Below are positions 42,421-56,304 of a stretch of 64,000 nt of DNA, one piece after another. Under the pieces are notes generated by a model, which saw nothing but the letters and a program-made list of their open reading frames with translations, made no database searches and was not told the origin of the DNA. Every line of letters begins with the position of its first letter. The stretch's first letter is position 1. A program made the translations under genes and the position numbers. Source of the stretch: Micromonospora purpureochromogenes (lineage in GTDB: Bacteria > Actinomycetota > Actinomycetes > Mycobacteriales > Micromonosporaceae); NCBI RefSeq assembly GCF_900091515.1, contig NZ_LT607410.1, positions 1,364,001 to 1,428,000 on the forward strand, given 5' to 3'.

Positions 42421-44100
42421 GTGGGATACGTGGACGTGGCAGGGGTCGGGTACATCCTCCCCGACGGCCGGGAACTCTTCGCCGACGTGTCGTTCCGGGT
42501 CGGTGAGGGCGCCAAGGTCGCCCTGGTCGGCCCGAACGGCGCCGGCAAGACGACGCTGTTGCGGATGGTCGCCGGCGACCTGCCGGTGAAGACCGGCGCC
42601 GTCGCCCGGGCCGGTGGCCTCGGCGTGATGCGACAGTTCATCGGCATGATCGGGGACGACACCACGCTCGCCGACCTGGCGCTCTCGCTCGCCCCACCGG
42701 CGCTGCGCGACGCCGGCCGCCGGCTGGTCGAGACCGAGGCGGCCATGCGGTCGGCCGAGTTGCGCGGCAAGTACAGCACCGCCGCCGGCAAGGCCCAGCT
42801 GGCGTACGCGGACGCGCTGGCCGCCTGGGGCGAGACCGGCGGGTACGACGCCGAGGTGCTCTTCGACACGGTCGCCACCATCGTGCTGGACCTGCCCTGG
42901 GACGCCGCCCGGGACCGCCCGGTGCGCACCCTCTCCGGCGGCCAGCAGAAGCGCTTCGCCCTCGAGCTGCTGCTGCGCGGCACCGACGAGGTCCTGCTCC
43001 TCGACGAGCCGGACAACTTCCTCGACGTGCCCGGCAAGCGCTGGCTGGAGGCGCGGCTGCGCGAGTCCGGCAAGTCCGTGCTCTACGTCTCGCATGACCG
43101 GGAGCTGCTGGCGCAGACCGCCGACCGGGTGGTCGCCGTCGAGGGCGGCAGCGCCTGGGTGCACCCGGCGGGCTTCGCCAGCTGGTACGACGCCCGGGTG
43201 GCCCGGCACGCCCGCCTAGACGAGCTGCGCAAGCGCTGGGACGAGGAGCACCAGAAGCTGCGCGAGCTGATGCTGATGTACAAGCAGAAGGCGGCGTACA
43301 ACTCCGACATGTCGTCGCGCTACCAGTCGGCGCAGACCCGGCTGCGCAAGTTCGAGGAGGCCGGGCCGCCCCCCGTACCGCCGAAGGACCAGGACATCCG
43401 GATGCGCCTGGCCGGCGGGCGGACCGGCAAGCGCGCGGTCATCTGCGACCAGCTGGAGCTCGACGGCCTGACCTACCCCTTCGACCTGGAACTCTGGTAC
43501 GGCGACCGGGTCGCCGTGCTCGGCGCCAACGGCACCGGGAAGTCGCACTTCCTGCGGCTGCTCGCCCGGGGCGGCACCGACCCGGACCCGGCCAACGGTC
43601 CGGTCGACGGCGCGCCCGCGTTGGCCCCGGTCGCCCACGACGGCACGGTCCGGCTCGGCGCGCGGGTCCGGCCCGGCCACTTCTCCCAGACCCACGACCG
43701 GCCCGAGCTGGTGGCGAAGACGCTGGTCGAGATCCTCTGGCGGGGCGACGAGCACCGGGCCGGGATGGACCGGCACGCCGCGATGGCGGCGCTGTCCCGG
43801 TACGAGCTGGCCGCGCAGGGCGACCAGCGCTTCGGCACCCTGTCCGGCGGGCAGCAGGCACGGTTCCTGGTGCTGCTGCTGGAACTGTCCGGGGCGACCC
43901 TGCTGCTGCTCGACGAGCCGACCGACAACCTCGACCTCGCCTCCGCCGAGGCGCTGGAGGTCGGGCTGGCCTCGTTCTCCGGGACGGTGGTCGCGGTCAC
44001 CCACGACCGCTGGTTCACCCGGTCCTTCGACCGGTTCGTGCTGTTCGGCGGTGACGGCGAGGTGGTGGAGACGCCGGAGCCGGTCTGGGACGTGCGCTGA
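42421..44100 (+). CDS. ABC-F family ATPase
   Basis: The 559-residue product has two ABC domains and no transmembrane segments, the ABC-F layout. Domain 1 has GPNGAGKTT (37-45), LSGGQQKRF (about 172) and LLLDEPDNFLD; domain 2 has GANGTGKS (about 368), LSGGQQARF (about 475) and LLLDEPTDNLD. The linker (about 260-325) is charged and helical. ABC-F proteins act on the ribosome, as translation factors or antibiotic protectors; which applies here cannot be told. GTG 42421 follows CAGGAT by 6 nt. It starts 41 nt after the methyltransferase. Confidence 0.88.
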   Translation: MGYVDVAGVGYILPDGRELFADVSFRVGEGAKVALVGPNGAGKTTLLRMVAGDLPVKTGAVARAGGLGVMRQFIGMIGDDTTLADLALSLAPPALRDAGRRLVETEAAMRSAELRGKYSTAAGKAQLAYADALAAWGETGGYDAEVLFDTVATIVLDLPWDAARDRPVRTLSGGQQKRFALELLLRGTDEVLLLDEPDNFLDVPGKRWLEARLRESGKSVLYVSHDRELLAQTADRVVAVEGGSAWVHPAGFASWYDARVARHARLDELRKRWDEEHQKLRELMLMYKQKAAYNSDMSSRYQSAQTRLRKFEEAGPPPVPPKDQDIRMRLAGGRTGKRAVICDQLELDGLTYPFDLELWYGDRVAVLGANGTGKSHFLRLLARGGTDPDPANGPVDGAPALAPVAHDGTVRLGARVRPGHFSQTHDRPELVAKTLVEILWRGDEHRAGMDRHAAMAALSRYELAAQGDQRFGTLSGGQQARFLVLLLELSGATLLLLDEPTDNLDLASAEALEVGLASFSGTVVAVTHDRWFTRSFDRFVLFGGDGEVVETPEPVWDVR

Positions 44101-44173
44101 CGGGCGACGGCCCGCCCCGGCCGACGGCCTTCCCCGGGCGGGCGGTCCCGAGGCCCGTCGCTCGCGGCGGGCA

Positions 44174-44179
44174 TAGGGT
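44174..44179 (+). promoter_or_regulatory. -10 box for the leaderless aldo/keto reductase
   Basis: TAGGGT is followed by exactly 7 nt and then GTG 44187. No Shine-Dalgarno site is present. Confidence 0.55.
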
Positions 44180-44186
44180 GGATCAC

Positions 44187-45140
44187 GTGACTGAGATGAC
44201 CTACCGCCGGTTGGGCGACTCCGGGCTCGTGGTGTCCGTGGTCGGCCTCGGCTGCAACAACTTCGGCCGCAAGCTCGACCTCGACGGCACCCGGGCGGTG
44301 GTCGACGCCGCCCTCGACGCCGGGATCAACTTCTTCGACACCGCCGACATCTACGGCGAACCGCAGGGCGGCTCCGAGGAACTGCTCGGGCAGGCGCTCA
44401 AGGGGCGCCGGGACGACGTGGTGGTGGCCAGCAAGTTCGGCATGGACATGCACGGCATGAACGGCCCCGACCACGGCGCCCGGGGCGCGCGCCGCTACAT
44501 CGCCCGGGCCGTGGAGGCGTCGCTGCGCCGGCTCGGCACCGACCACATCGACCTGTACCAGATGCACGAGCCCGACCCGGGCACCCCGATCGACGAGACG
44601 CTCGCCGCGCTGGACGACCTCGTCCGCGCCGGCAAGGTCCGCTACCTCGGCAACTCCAACTTTGCCGGCTGGCAGATCGCCGACGCCGACTGGGTCGCCT
44701 CGTCCAACGGGCGGGCCCGGTTCATCAGCGCGCAGAACCACTACAGCCTGCTGGAACGCTCCGTCGAGACCGAGGTCGTGCCCGCCTGCGAGCGGTTCGG
44801 CCTGGGCATGCTGCCGTTCTTCCCGCTCGCCAACGGCCTGCTCACCGGCAAGTACAAGCGCAACGAGGCGCCGCCCGCCGGCAGCCGGCTCTCCGGCGGC
44901 GGCCGGTACGCGCAGCGTCTCGCCGCCGCGGACTGGGACACCATCGAGGCCATCGAGGCGTACGCCGCCGAGCGCGGCCTGTCGATGCTCCAGGTGGCGA
45001 TCGGCGGGCTGGCCGCCCGTCCGGCGGTGACCTCGGTGATCGCCGGCGCCACCATGCCGGAGCAGGTGCGGGCGAACGCCGAAGCCGGGACCTGGCAGCC
45101 CACCGACGAGGACCTGGACGCCCTCGACGCCATCCTCTGA
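44187..45140 (+). CDS. Aldo/keto reductase
   Basis: The 317-residue product is an AKR TIM barrel with the catalytic tetrad D51, Y56, K83 and H127 (FDTADIYG, ASKFG, YQMHEPD), so it should be an NADP(H)-dependent oxidoreductase. It begins VTEMTYRRLGDSGLVVSVVGLGCNNFGRKLD and has the C-terminal cofactor loop SVIAGATMPEQVRAN. GTG 44187 is chosen from the TAGGGT box 7 nt upstream; GTG 44178 would add three residues. The substrate cannot be inferred; no pathway genes are next to it. Confidence 0.88.
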   Translation: MTEMTYRRLGDSGLVVSVVGLGCNNFGRKLDLDGTRAVVDAALDAGINFFDTADIYGEPQGGSEELLGQALKGRRDDVVVASKFGMDMHGMNGPDHGARGARRYIARAVEASLRRLGTDHIDLYQMHEPDPGTPIDETLAALDDLVRAGKVRYLGNSNFAGWQIADADWVASSNGRARFISAQNHYSLLERSVETEVVPACERFGLGMLPFFPLANGLLTGKYKRNEAPPAGSRLSGGGRYAQRLAAADWDTIEAIEAYAAERGLSMLQVAIGGLAARPAVTSVIAGATMPEQVRANAEAGTWQPTDEDLDALDAIL

Positions 45141-45241
45141 CCGTCGGTCGGTCGGCCTGCCCCGCCGGCGGTCGCACACGTCACCTCGCGCGGTGTCGCG
45201 CGGTCTTGCGCTGCTCCGGCGCGGCGGGCGGCCTCGGAACC

Positions 45242-45418
45242 ACGAGCGGAACGTCATGTACGTCATGGCGGGCGTGTGACAGCAATGGCGTTCCACCCGT
45301 GCAGTCGCCGGCCCGCATGCCGTCCGCCGGTGCTGGTACGGCTCGGCGGTCAGGGGCACGGGTGGTACGCCATGGACGTCATCGGCGGCTTTTGACGTGC
45401 GCCCTGTTCCACTCGTCC
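45242..45418. repeat. Two related 61-bp elements at the 3' end of the DUF559 gene
   Basis: Copy A (45242-45302) and copy B (45358-45418) align without gaps at about two thirds identity. They share CATG-ACGTCAT, TGAC and GTTCCAC-CGT blocks. Copy A is bounded by GGAACG and CGTTCC. Copy B covers the last 13 codons and stop of the DUF559 gene. No other gene is evident in 45141-45378. Origin unknown: a decayed duplication or a dispersed small element. Confidence 0.55.
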
Positions 45419-46311
45419 CGCCGCTCGCGGAGGGCGTCGGCGACCATGTCCACCGTCTGCGACGGTCGGCGGAGGACGTCGTCGGCGGTGAAGCGGAGGA
45501 CCAGCCAACCGGCCGCGCGTAACGCGTTGAGGCGGGCCACGTCCTGCCGGAAGTGCACGCGCTCCCGGTGGTGGTCGCCGTCGTACTCGACGGCGACGCG
45601 GAGCGCCGGCCAGGCCAGGTCGACCCGTCCCACGAAGCGGCCACGGGCATCGAGCACGTCGTGTTGCGCCGTGGCCGGCGGCAGTCCGGCATCAAGCAGG
45701 AGCAGCCGCGGGCGGGTCTCCATCGGGGACTCGCTCAGCGGCTCCGCCAGCGCCAGCACCTGCCGCAGCAACGGGAGCCCGGGCCAGCGCGAGTGCGCGT
45801 CGGCGTACCCGCGCAGTGCCGGCAGCTTGACCACCCTGCGGTGCAGCAGCGCGTCAACGGTGACCAGCGCCTCGTCGCGGGGCCCCTGCCGCCCCAGGTC
45901 GAAGGCGGTCCGCAGGGCCGTGGTGACCGGCAGGCCGGCGAAGCGGGTGCGGTCCGATCGCGGCAGTGCCGACCGGGTGACCTGAAGCCGGGGGTGGGCT
46001 CGCAGCCGCGCTGCCCGAGGCAGCAGCACGGACACCGGCGCGTCCCGCCGGAGCAGGTCGACGCCCCAGAGGTACGCCGCACTGCGCCCGGCGATCGCCG
46101 CGTCCGACGGCAGCAGCAGTGCCACCGCCTCGCATCAGAGCCGGTGGTCCGCCGTTCGCAGGCTGTTCCGGTGCACGTAGACGTCGGGCAGCAGCCGGTG
46201 CCAGGCCGGGCCCCGCAGCATCGCCCAGCTGACCAGACCCTCCGCGACGGCGCGGCTGCCCACGAAGGGCAGGAACGCGAGGCGGCGCGGAATCCGGGGT
46301 GGAGAGGGCAT
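45379..46311 (-). pseudogene. DUF559 (Vsr-fold endonuclease-like) gene split by an in-frame TGA
   Basis: Reading from ATG 46311, the first 58 codons (MPSPPRIPRRLAFLPFVG to NSLRTADHRL) run into TGA at 46137-46135. The same frame continues with CEAVALLLPSDAAIAGRSAAYLWGVDLL to 45379, so only one codon interrupts an otherwise intact gene of about 310 residues. A CGA-to-TGA change would explain it. The C-terminal part has the DUF559 PD-(D/E)xK-like core RVDLAWPALRVAVEYDGDHH. CATGCT 6 nt before ATG 46311 suggests a leaderless start. The downstream part could restart at GTG 46125. Confidence 0.75.
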
Positions 46312-46396
46312 CCGGACAGCATGGCGTGACCGGTCCGTCACGCGCTGCCCGCACCGTCGAGTTGAGACGGTCCGTGGGAAAAGCGCACCCCCGCCC

Positions 46397-46425
46397 TTGG
46401 CGGATCGGCGCATCCGTCGTACGGT
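46397..46425 (+). promoter_or_regulatory. Promoter of the thiamine cluster
   Basis: TTGGCG (46397-46402) and TACGGT (46420-46425) are 17 nt apart, just upstream of the TPP riboswitch. Transcription would begin near 46432, a few bases before the aptamer. Confidence 0.68.
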
Positions 46426-46435
46426 ATGCCGCAAG

Positions 46436-46525
46436 TGACCCACGGGAGCCCGGTGCACCGGGCTGAGAGGGGGGCTGAAGCCCCCGACCGTCGAACCTGA
46501 TCCGGGTAATGCCGGCGCAGGGAGG
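46436..46525 (+). promoter_or_regulatory. TPP riboswitch (THI element)
   Basis: The aptamer core is clear: ACGGGAGCCC, then GGGCTGAGAGG, a variable GGGGGCT/AGCCCCC stem, GACCGTCGAACCTGATCCGG, GTAATGCCGGCGCAGGGAGG. The conserved CTGAGA and ACCTGATC blocks are at about 46463-46468 and 46495-46502. The aptamer ends next to the ribosome site (GGGAGG) of thiE, 10 nt before GTG 46535, with no room for a terminator. Control is therefore probably at translation initiation. It should repress the whole cluster when thiamine pyrophosphate is plentiful. Confidence 0.95.
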
Positions 46526-46534
46526 AGCGTTGCC

Positions 46535-47154
46535 GTGCCGTCCCTGGGACGACTGCATCTGATCACCGACACCCGGCCGGGGCGCGACCCGCTCGCCGTG
46601 CTGCGCGCCGCCCTGCCGGTGGCCCGCACCGAGCTCGTCGTGCAGGTCCGGGTGGACGACGACGCCACCGACCGGCAGGCGTACGACCTGGCCCGCCGGG
46701 TGCTCGCGCTCTGTGCGCCGTACGGGGTGCCGTGCCTGGTCAACGACCGGCTGCACGTGGCGCTCGCGGTCGGCGCTGCCGGGGGCCACGTGGGCGCGGA
46801 CGACCTGCCGGTCGGAGCGGCCCGCCGGGTGCTCGGCGCCACCGCCGTGCTCGGCGCCACCGCCCGGGAACCGGTCGCCGCCACCGAGGCGGTCGCCGCC
46901 GGGGCCAGCTACCTGGGCGTGGGCCCCTGCCACGCCACCACCACGAAGGTCGGCCTGCCCGCCCCGATCGGCCCGGACGGGGTACGCGCCGTCGCCGAGG
47001 CCGTCGCCGTGCCGGTGATCGCCATCGGTGGGGTGACCGCCGCGTCGGTGCCGGCGCTGCGGGCCGCCGGGGCGTACGGGGTGGCGGTGGTGGGGGCGCT
47101 GTCGGGCTCAACGGATCCGGCCCGAGCCACGGCTGAACTGCTCGGGGCGCTGAC

Positions 47155-47161
<7 letters not shown>
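46535..47161 (+). CDS. thiE: Thiamine-phosphate synthase ThiE
   Basis: ThiE joins HMP-PP and thiazole phosphate to thiamine phosphate. The 208-residue TIM barrel begins LGRLHLITDTRPG and has PCLVNDRLHVALAVGAAGGHVGADDLP (the NDR and HxGxxD motifs), SYLGVGPCHATTTK and VIAIGGVT. The pyrophosphate-binding QxRxK strand reads VQVRVDD: Gln and Arg are kept but Lys is replaced. It is the first gene after the TPP riboswitch and overlaps thiO by 7 bases. Confidence 0.87.
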
Positions 47162-52663
<5,502 letters not shown>

Positions 52664-52676
52664 CCCTGGATGACGC

Positions 52677-52710
52677 CGGTCCGGCGACGGCGGGCGCCGT
52701 CGCCGGACCG
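52677..52710. terminator. Terminator between thiC and the opposite-strand gene
   Basis: Positions 52677-52691 pair perfectly with 52696-52710 (15 bp) around the loop GGGC. It lies between convergent thiC and the large membrane protein and can serve both. Confidence 0.8.
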
Positions 52711-52720
52711 CTGTGCTTCG

Positions 52721-55700
52721 TCAGTCCCGGTGGTGCCGGCCGCCGGACCGCAGCGAGCGGCGGCCGCTCTCCGTCTCCGGCTCGTTGTCGGCCAGCGGGC
52801 GGCTCAGCCCGGCGACCCAGTCGACGTACTCCTCGTCCTGCGCGGGGAGCGGCTCCGCCTCCGGGCTCTCGGCCGGCGGTTCGGCACCGCGCGCCTTGTT
52901 GCGGCGGAACAGGCTCCGCTTCGGCCGGGACCGGTCGGCCGCCGGCTCCGGCTCGACCTCCGACGACGGCTCGACCTCCGACGACGGCTCGACCTCCGAC
53001 GACGGCTCGACCTCCGACGACGGCTCGGCCCCGCGCGGTTCGGCACCGGGCACCTCGGCGGCGGGCAGGTCGGTCGCCCGGCTCGCCGTACGGGCGGTGC
53101 CGGGCCGGGAGTCGTCCACGTCCCAGCGGAAGGTGACCGGCTTCGGTTCCTCCTCCGGACCGTGGTCCGGGAAGGGCAGGTCGGCGCGGGGCGGCGCCGG
53201 CGCGGGGCGGGGAGCGGTGAAGGCGTTCCAGCTCGCCGCGCTGTTCAGGTCGGGCAACTGGTGCCGGGGGCGGGGCGCCGGCTCGGCGGTCGTGGGAGTG
53301 GCACCGGCGGTGGGCGGGGCGTGGCGCGCCGGGACGCGATCCGCGCCCGACGGCCGCATGCCGGGCCGGGAAACCGGCACGTCGCGGACGTCGTCCCTGG
53401 TGGACCCGGCCGAGGGGTACTCGGAGCGGGCCGGGTCGAGCGTGGCCGAGTCGAGCGCTGCCGGGTCGAACCGTGCCGGATCGGACGTGGCCGGGTCGAG
53501 CGGCGCCGGGTCGAGCCGGGCTGTGTCGAGTTCCGGCCGGTCGAGCCGGCTCCGGTCGACCGCCCGGTCGAGTCCGGGCCGGTCGAGCCTGGGCCGGTCG
53601 AGCGCGCGCTCGGCGTCGGCGGCAGGCGGGGCGTCCGCGCCGGAACGGGCGGCGGGCGCCGAGGCGGGGGAGTCGGCCGGCTCGGGGGCTGCCGTCGGGT
53701 CCGCGGTGCGGGCCGCCCGCTTCGCCGAGCCCCGCCGGCCGGTGCCCCCAGCGGCGGTGCCGGTGGCGGCGGTGCCGGTGGCGGCAGCGGCAGGAGCGGC
53801 GGTGCTGGTGCTGGCGGCAGACGCGGCAGAACCGGTGGTGGCGGCGGGGCCGGCGTCGGTGGTTGACGCGGCGTCGCTGGTGGTGGTGGCGTCGCTGGTG
53901 GTGGTGGCGGTCACCGGCTCGTCCGAACCGGCGGTGCGGGACTTGCGGGTCCGCTTCGACCGGGGCCGGGGGGCGACGGTGGTGACCTCGGCCGGCTCGG
54001 CCGGCGCGGTGCGGTCGGCGGCGTCTGCCGTCTCCTCGGTGGGGTCCGCCTGTTCCCCCGTCGCGGTGCGGTCTGTGGTGACCGCGTTCCGCTGCTCAAC
54101 CTGGTCCGTCACTCGCGATGCCGCCACCGACCCGACGGCGACCTGCGGTGTGACCTCGCCGGCAGCGGCCTGGCGCGCGGCACCGTCGGCTTGCCCGGCG
54201 TCGGCGAGAGCTGCGGGCGCGTCGGCCGGGCCGGCAGCCGGTGCAGCCTGGACGGGATCTGCCGCGCGCGACCCGTCGGACGGGACAGCGGTCGATGGAA
54301 CCTGGACCGGGTCGGGAGCCAGCGGAACCTGGACCGGGTCGGCAGTGGGCGGAACCTGGACCGGGTCGGCCGTGCGCGATGCGTCCGACGCGACGGCCGG
54401 CGGCGCGGCAGGGAACCTGCCCATCACCGGCTCCCCGGTGGGTACCGCCGGCGTGATCCGGCCGGCCGTGCCGTCCCGGTCGACTCCCTCCCTGGTGTCG
54501 ACCCCGGTGGCCGACCCCGCCGGCGCGTCCCACTCCGCCGGCTCCACCCGGTGGCCGGCGAGGGACGCCGGGTCCGGCTCGCCGGTCGGCGTGGCCCGGT
54601 CCGCCGGCCACCGGGACTCCGGCGTACCGCGACGGTCCCGCGGCTGCCGGGCGCCCGCCGCGCCGGCGGTGTCGGCCTGCGGCGTGTGGCCGGTCGGTAG
54701 GTCGTCGTACGACGGCTCGTCCGGCGTCCGGCCGGAGGGCTCCGGCCAGGTCGCCGACACCGGTGCGCCGGCCGGGGCGTCGAGAGCGAAACCGCTGTCC
54801 GGGCGCGGACCGGACGGGGTCGGTGTGCCGGGGGTGACCGGCCAGTCCCAGTGCGCCGGGGTCGGCCCGGTCGCCCGGGTCGCGGCCCGGTCAGCGGCCC
54901 GGTCCGCGCCGGCCGGCGTGCCGGACCCCGGCAGGGCACCCGCGCCGGCGGCGCCGGCCAGGTCCATGGTGGCCGTACCGTCGCCGGAGGCGCTGCTCAG
55001 GGCCGGGCTGTCCGGCAGCGGGCGCAGGATGTCGGTCGGCTCGATGGCGTCGTCGGCTCCGGCGGCCTTCCCGGCTCCGGTCGCCGGGAAGAGCGGCCAG
55101 CGCAGCAGCGCGGCGGTGGCCGAGCCCAGGGCGCCGGCCGCGACCGCGATCACCGCGCCGTAGTACGGGGCGAGCTGGTAGCGGTCGGCGGAGTCGCCCG
55201 GGCCGGCGGTCAGGTAGGCGAAGGCGAGCAGCACCGGGCCGGCCGCCCCGGCCGCTCCGCTGACCAGCGGGACGTGCCCGCGCCAGCGGGCCAGCGCACC
55301 GGTCGCCGCGCCGGCCAGCAGCGCCACCGCGGGGAGGATCAGCATGGCCAGCCGCTGCGCCGCGGCCGCGTCCAGCCAGGACGGCTCCAGCACCCCCAGG
55401 CGTACGGAGCGCAGCACCCCGGTCGACAGCAGCGCCGGCGCGACGGAGACCAGCGCGATCAGCCAGACCGCGCCGGTCAGCAGGGCGACGTTCCAGCCCA
55501 GCGGGGGCCGGAGCAGCACGGCCGAGGCGGCGCCCGCGCCGACCAACGCCCCGACGACTGCGCAGATCCCGACCGCCCAGACCGGGTCGACGGTGCTCAG
55601 CTCCGCGGCCCGGGCGGGTTGCATGCAGAGCGGGGCGACGACGGTCGCGCCGAGTGCGGCGGCGCCGGAGACGGCGAGCTGCACGCCGGTGCCGTCCGGC

Positions 55701-55930
55701 AGCCCGACGCGGCGGGCGAGCCGGACGGTGACCACGGCGCCGACCACGGCGGCGGTCACGGCGAACCAGCCGACCCAGGCGAGCTGGGCCGGCCACCGGT
55801 TCACATCCGTGAACGCGCCGTTGAGTCGTACGATCCCGAACCCGTACGCGATGCCGAGCTGACCGGCTCCGGCCAGCACGCTCACCCCGAATGCGGTGAG
55901 CAGCAGTCTGCCCCACGTCCGAAAGGCCAT
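52721..55930 (-). CDS. Large membrane protein with disordered repeat tail, unknown function
   Basis: The 1069-residue product has seven or eight transmembrane helices in about 1-285 (MAFRTWGRLLLTAFGVSVLAGAG to SATAALLRWPLF). The remaining 780 residues are low in complexity, Pro/Ala/Asp/Arg-rich and probably cytoplasmic. The tail holds repeats of ADPVQVP, of LDPA/LDRP pentapeptide-like units and four perfect SSEVEP units. ATG 55930 is chosen because TAACGT lies 7 nt upstream (leaderless). No catalytic motif is visible. The tail may be a scaffold. Antisense open frames are high-GC shadows. It separates the thi cluster from the transporter locus. Confidence 0.75.
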   Translation of the reverse strand: MAFRTWGRLLLTAFGVSVLAGAGQLGIAYGFGIVRLNGAFTDVNRWPAQLAWVGWFAVTAAVVGAVVTVRLARRVGLPDGTGVQLAVSGAAALGATVVAPLCMQPARAAELSTVDPVWAVGICAVVGALVGAGAASAVLLRPPLGWNVALLTGAVWLIALVSVAPALLSTGVLRSVRLGVLEPSWLDAAAAQRLAMLILPAVALLAGAATGALARWRGHVPLVSGAAGAAGPVLLAFAYLTAGPGDSADRYQLAPYYGAVIAVAAGALGSATAALLRWPLFPATGAGKAAGADDAIEPTDILRPLPDSPALSSASGDGTATMDLAGAAGAGALPGSGTPAGADRAADRAATRATGPTPAHWDWPVTPGTPTPSGPRPDSGFALDAPAGAPVSATWPEPSGRTPDEPSYDDLPTGHTPQADTAGAAGARQPRDRRGTPESRWPADRATPTGEPDPASLAGHRVEPAEWDAPAGSATGVDTREGVDRDGTAGRITPAVPTGEPVMGRFPAAPPAVASDASRTADPVQVPPTADPVQVPLAPDPVQVPSTAVPSDGSRAADPVQAAPAAGPADAPAALADAGQADGAARQAAAGEVTPQVAVGSVAASRVTDQVEQRNAVTTDRTATGEQADPTEETADAADRTAPAEPAEVTTVAPRPRSKRTRKSRTAGSDEPVTATTTSDATTTSDAASTTDAGPAATTGSAASAASTSTAAPAAAATGTAATGTAAGGTGRRGSAKRAARTADPTAAPEPADSPASAPAARSGADAPPAADAERALDRPRLDRPGLDRAVDRSRLDRPELDTARLDPAPLDPATSDPARFDPAALDSATLDPARSEYPSAGSTRDDVRDVPVSRPGMRPSGADRVPARHAPPTAGATPTTAEPAPRPRHQLPDLNSAASWNAFTAPRPAPAPPRADLPFPDHGPEEEPKPVTFRWDVDDSRPGTARTASRATDLPAAEVPGAEPRGAEPSSEVEPSSEVEPSSEVEPSSEVEPEPAADRSRPKRSLFRRNKARGAEPPAESPEAEPLPAQDEEYVDWVAGLSRPLADNEPETESGRRSLRSGGRHHRD
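52952..53023 (-). repeat. Four tandem 18-bp units
   Basis: The plus-strand unit CTCGACCTCCGACGACGG occurs four times in a row without change, encoding (SSEVEP)4 on the minus strand. Perfect identity suggests recent expansion. Confidence 0.9.
54297..54379 (-). repeat. Three tandem 27-bp units
   Basis: Units beginning GGAACCTGGACCGGGTCGG at 54297, 54324 and 54351 encode ADPVQVP-type repeats of the large membrane protein. The period is 27 bp and in frame. Confidence 0.85.
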
Positions 55931-55937
55931 GTCGCGC

Positions 55938-55943
55938 ACGTTA
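55938..55943 (-). promoter_or_regulatory. -10 box for the leaderless large membrane protein gene
   Basis: On the minus strand TAACGT is followed by exactly 7 nt and then ATG 55930, with no Shine-Dalgarno site. Confidence 0.55.
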
Positions 55944-55995
55944 CGGCCCGGTGCGCCCGATCGCCACTGTGGCGCGGCGGGGCGACTGCCTGGGG

Positions 55996-56304
55996 TTACT
56001 TCAACTCGACGAGGCGAGCCAGATACGTGGTGCCGCCGACGTTGGTGAGCATGTGGACCGCGCCCGGGTCCCGGTAGACCACCCCGCCGGTGGGCTCGTC
56101 GGCGTCGATGCGGGTGCCGTCGATCATCTGCACCACGTTCTTCGCCCCCTGGACGGCCACCACCAGGTACGGGTGGTCGTGCCGGTGCAGCGGCTGCCGC
56201 TCACCCGGCTCCAGGCGGATGTGCCACACCCGGACCCGGTCGTTCTCGAAGACGATCTCCTGGCCCACCGGGCCGAGATCCGTACCGTCGACCACGTCGG
56301 TCAT
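55996..56304 (-). CDS. Cupin-domain protein
   Basis: The 102-residue product is a single small beta-barrel cupin: VRVWHIRLEPGERQPLHRHDHPYLVVAVQGAKNVVQM, with the metal-binding HxHxH-like segment (about 40-45) and a second motif near GAVHMLTNVGG. It overlaps the oxidoreductase stop by 4 bases (ATGA), so the two are cotranslated. Small cupins can be enzymes, binding proteins or regulators; its role here is unknown. It is the last gene of the minus-strand ATPase-oxidoreductase-cupin operon. Confidence 0.82.
   Translation of the reverse strand: MTDVVDGTDLGPVGQEIVFENDRVRVWHIRLEPGERQPLHRHDHPYLVVAVQGAKNVVQMIDGTRIDADEPTGGVVYRDPGAVHMLTNVGGTTYLARLVELK

Noticed and set aside
52713..55163. 816-codon plus-strand open frame opposite the large membrane protein
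   Set aside because: The minus strand has a membrane domain, a leaderless -10 and in-frame repeats. The plus frame is Ser/Ala/Gly low complexity without a start signal.
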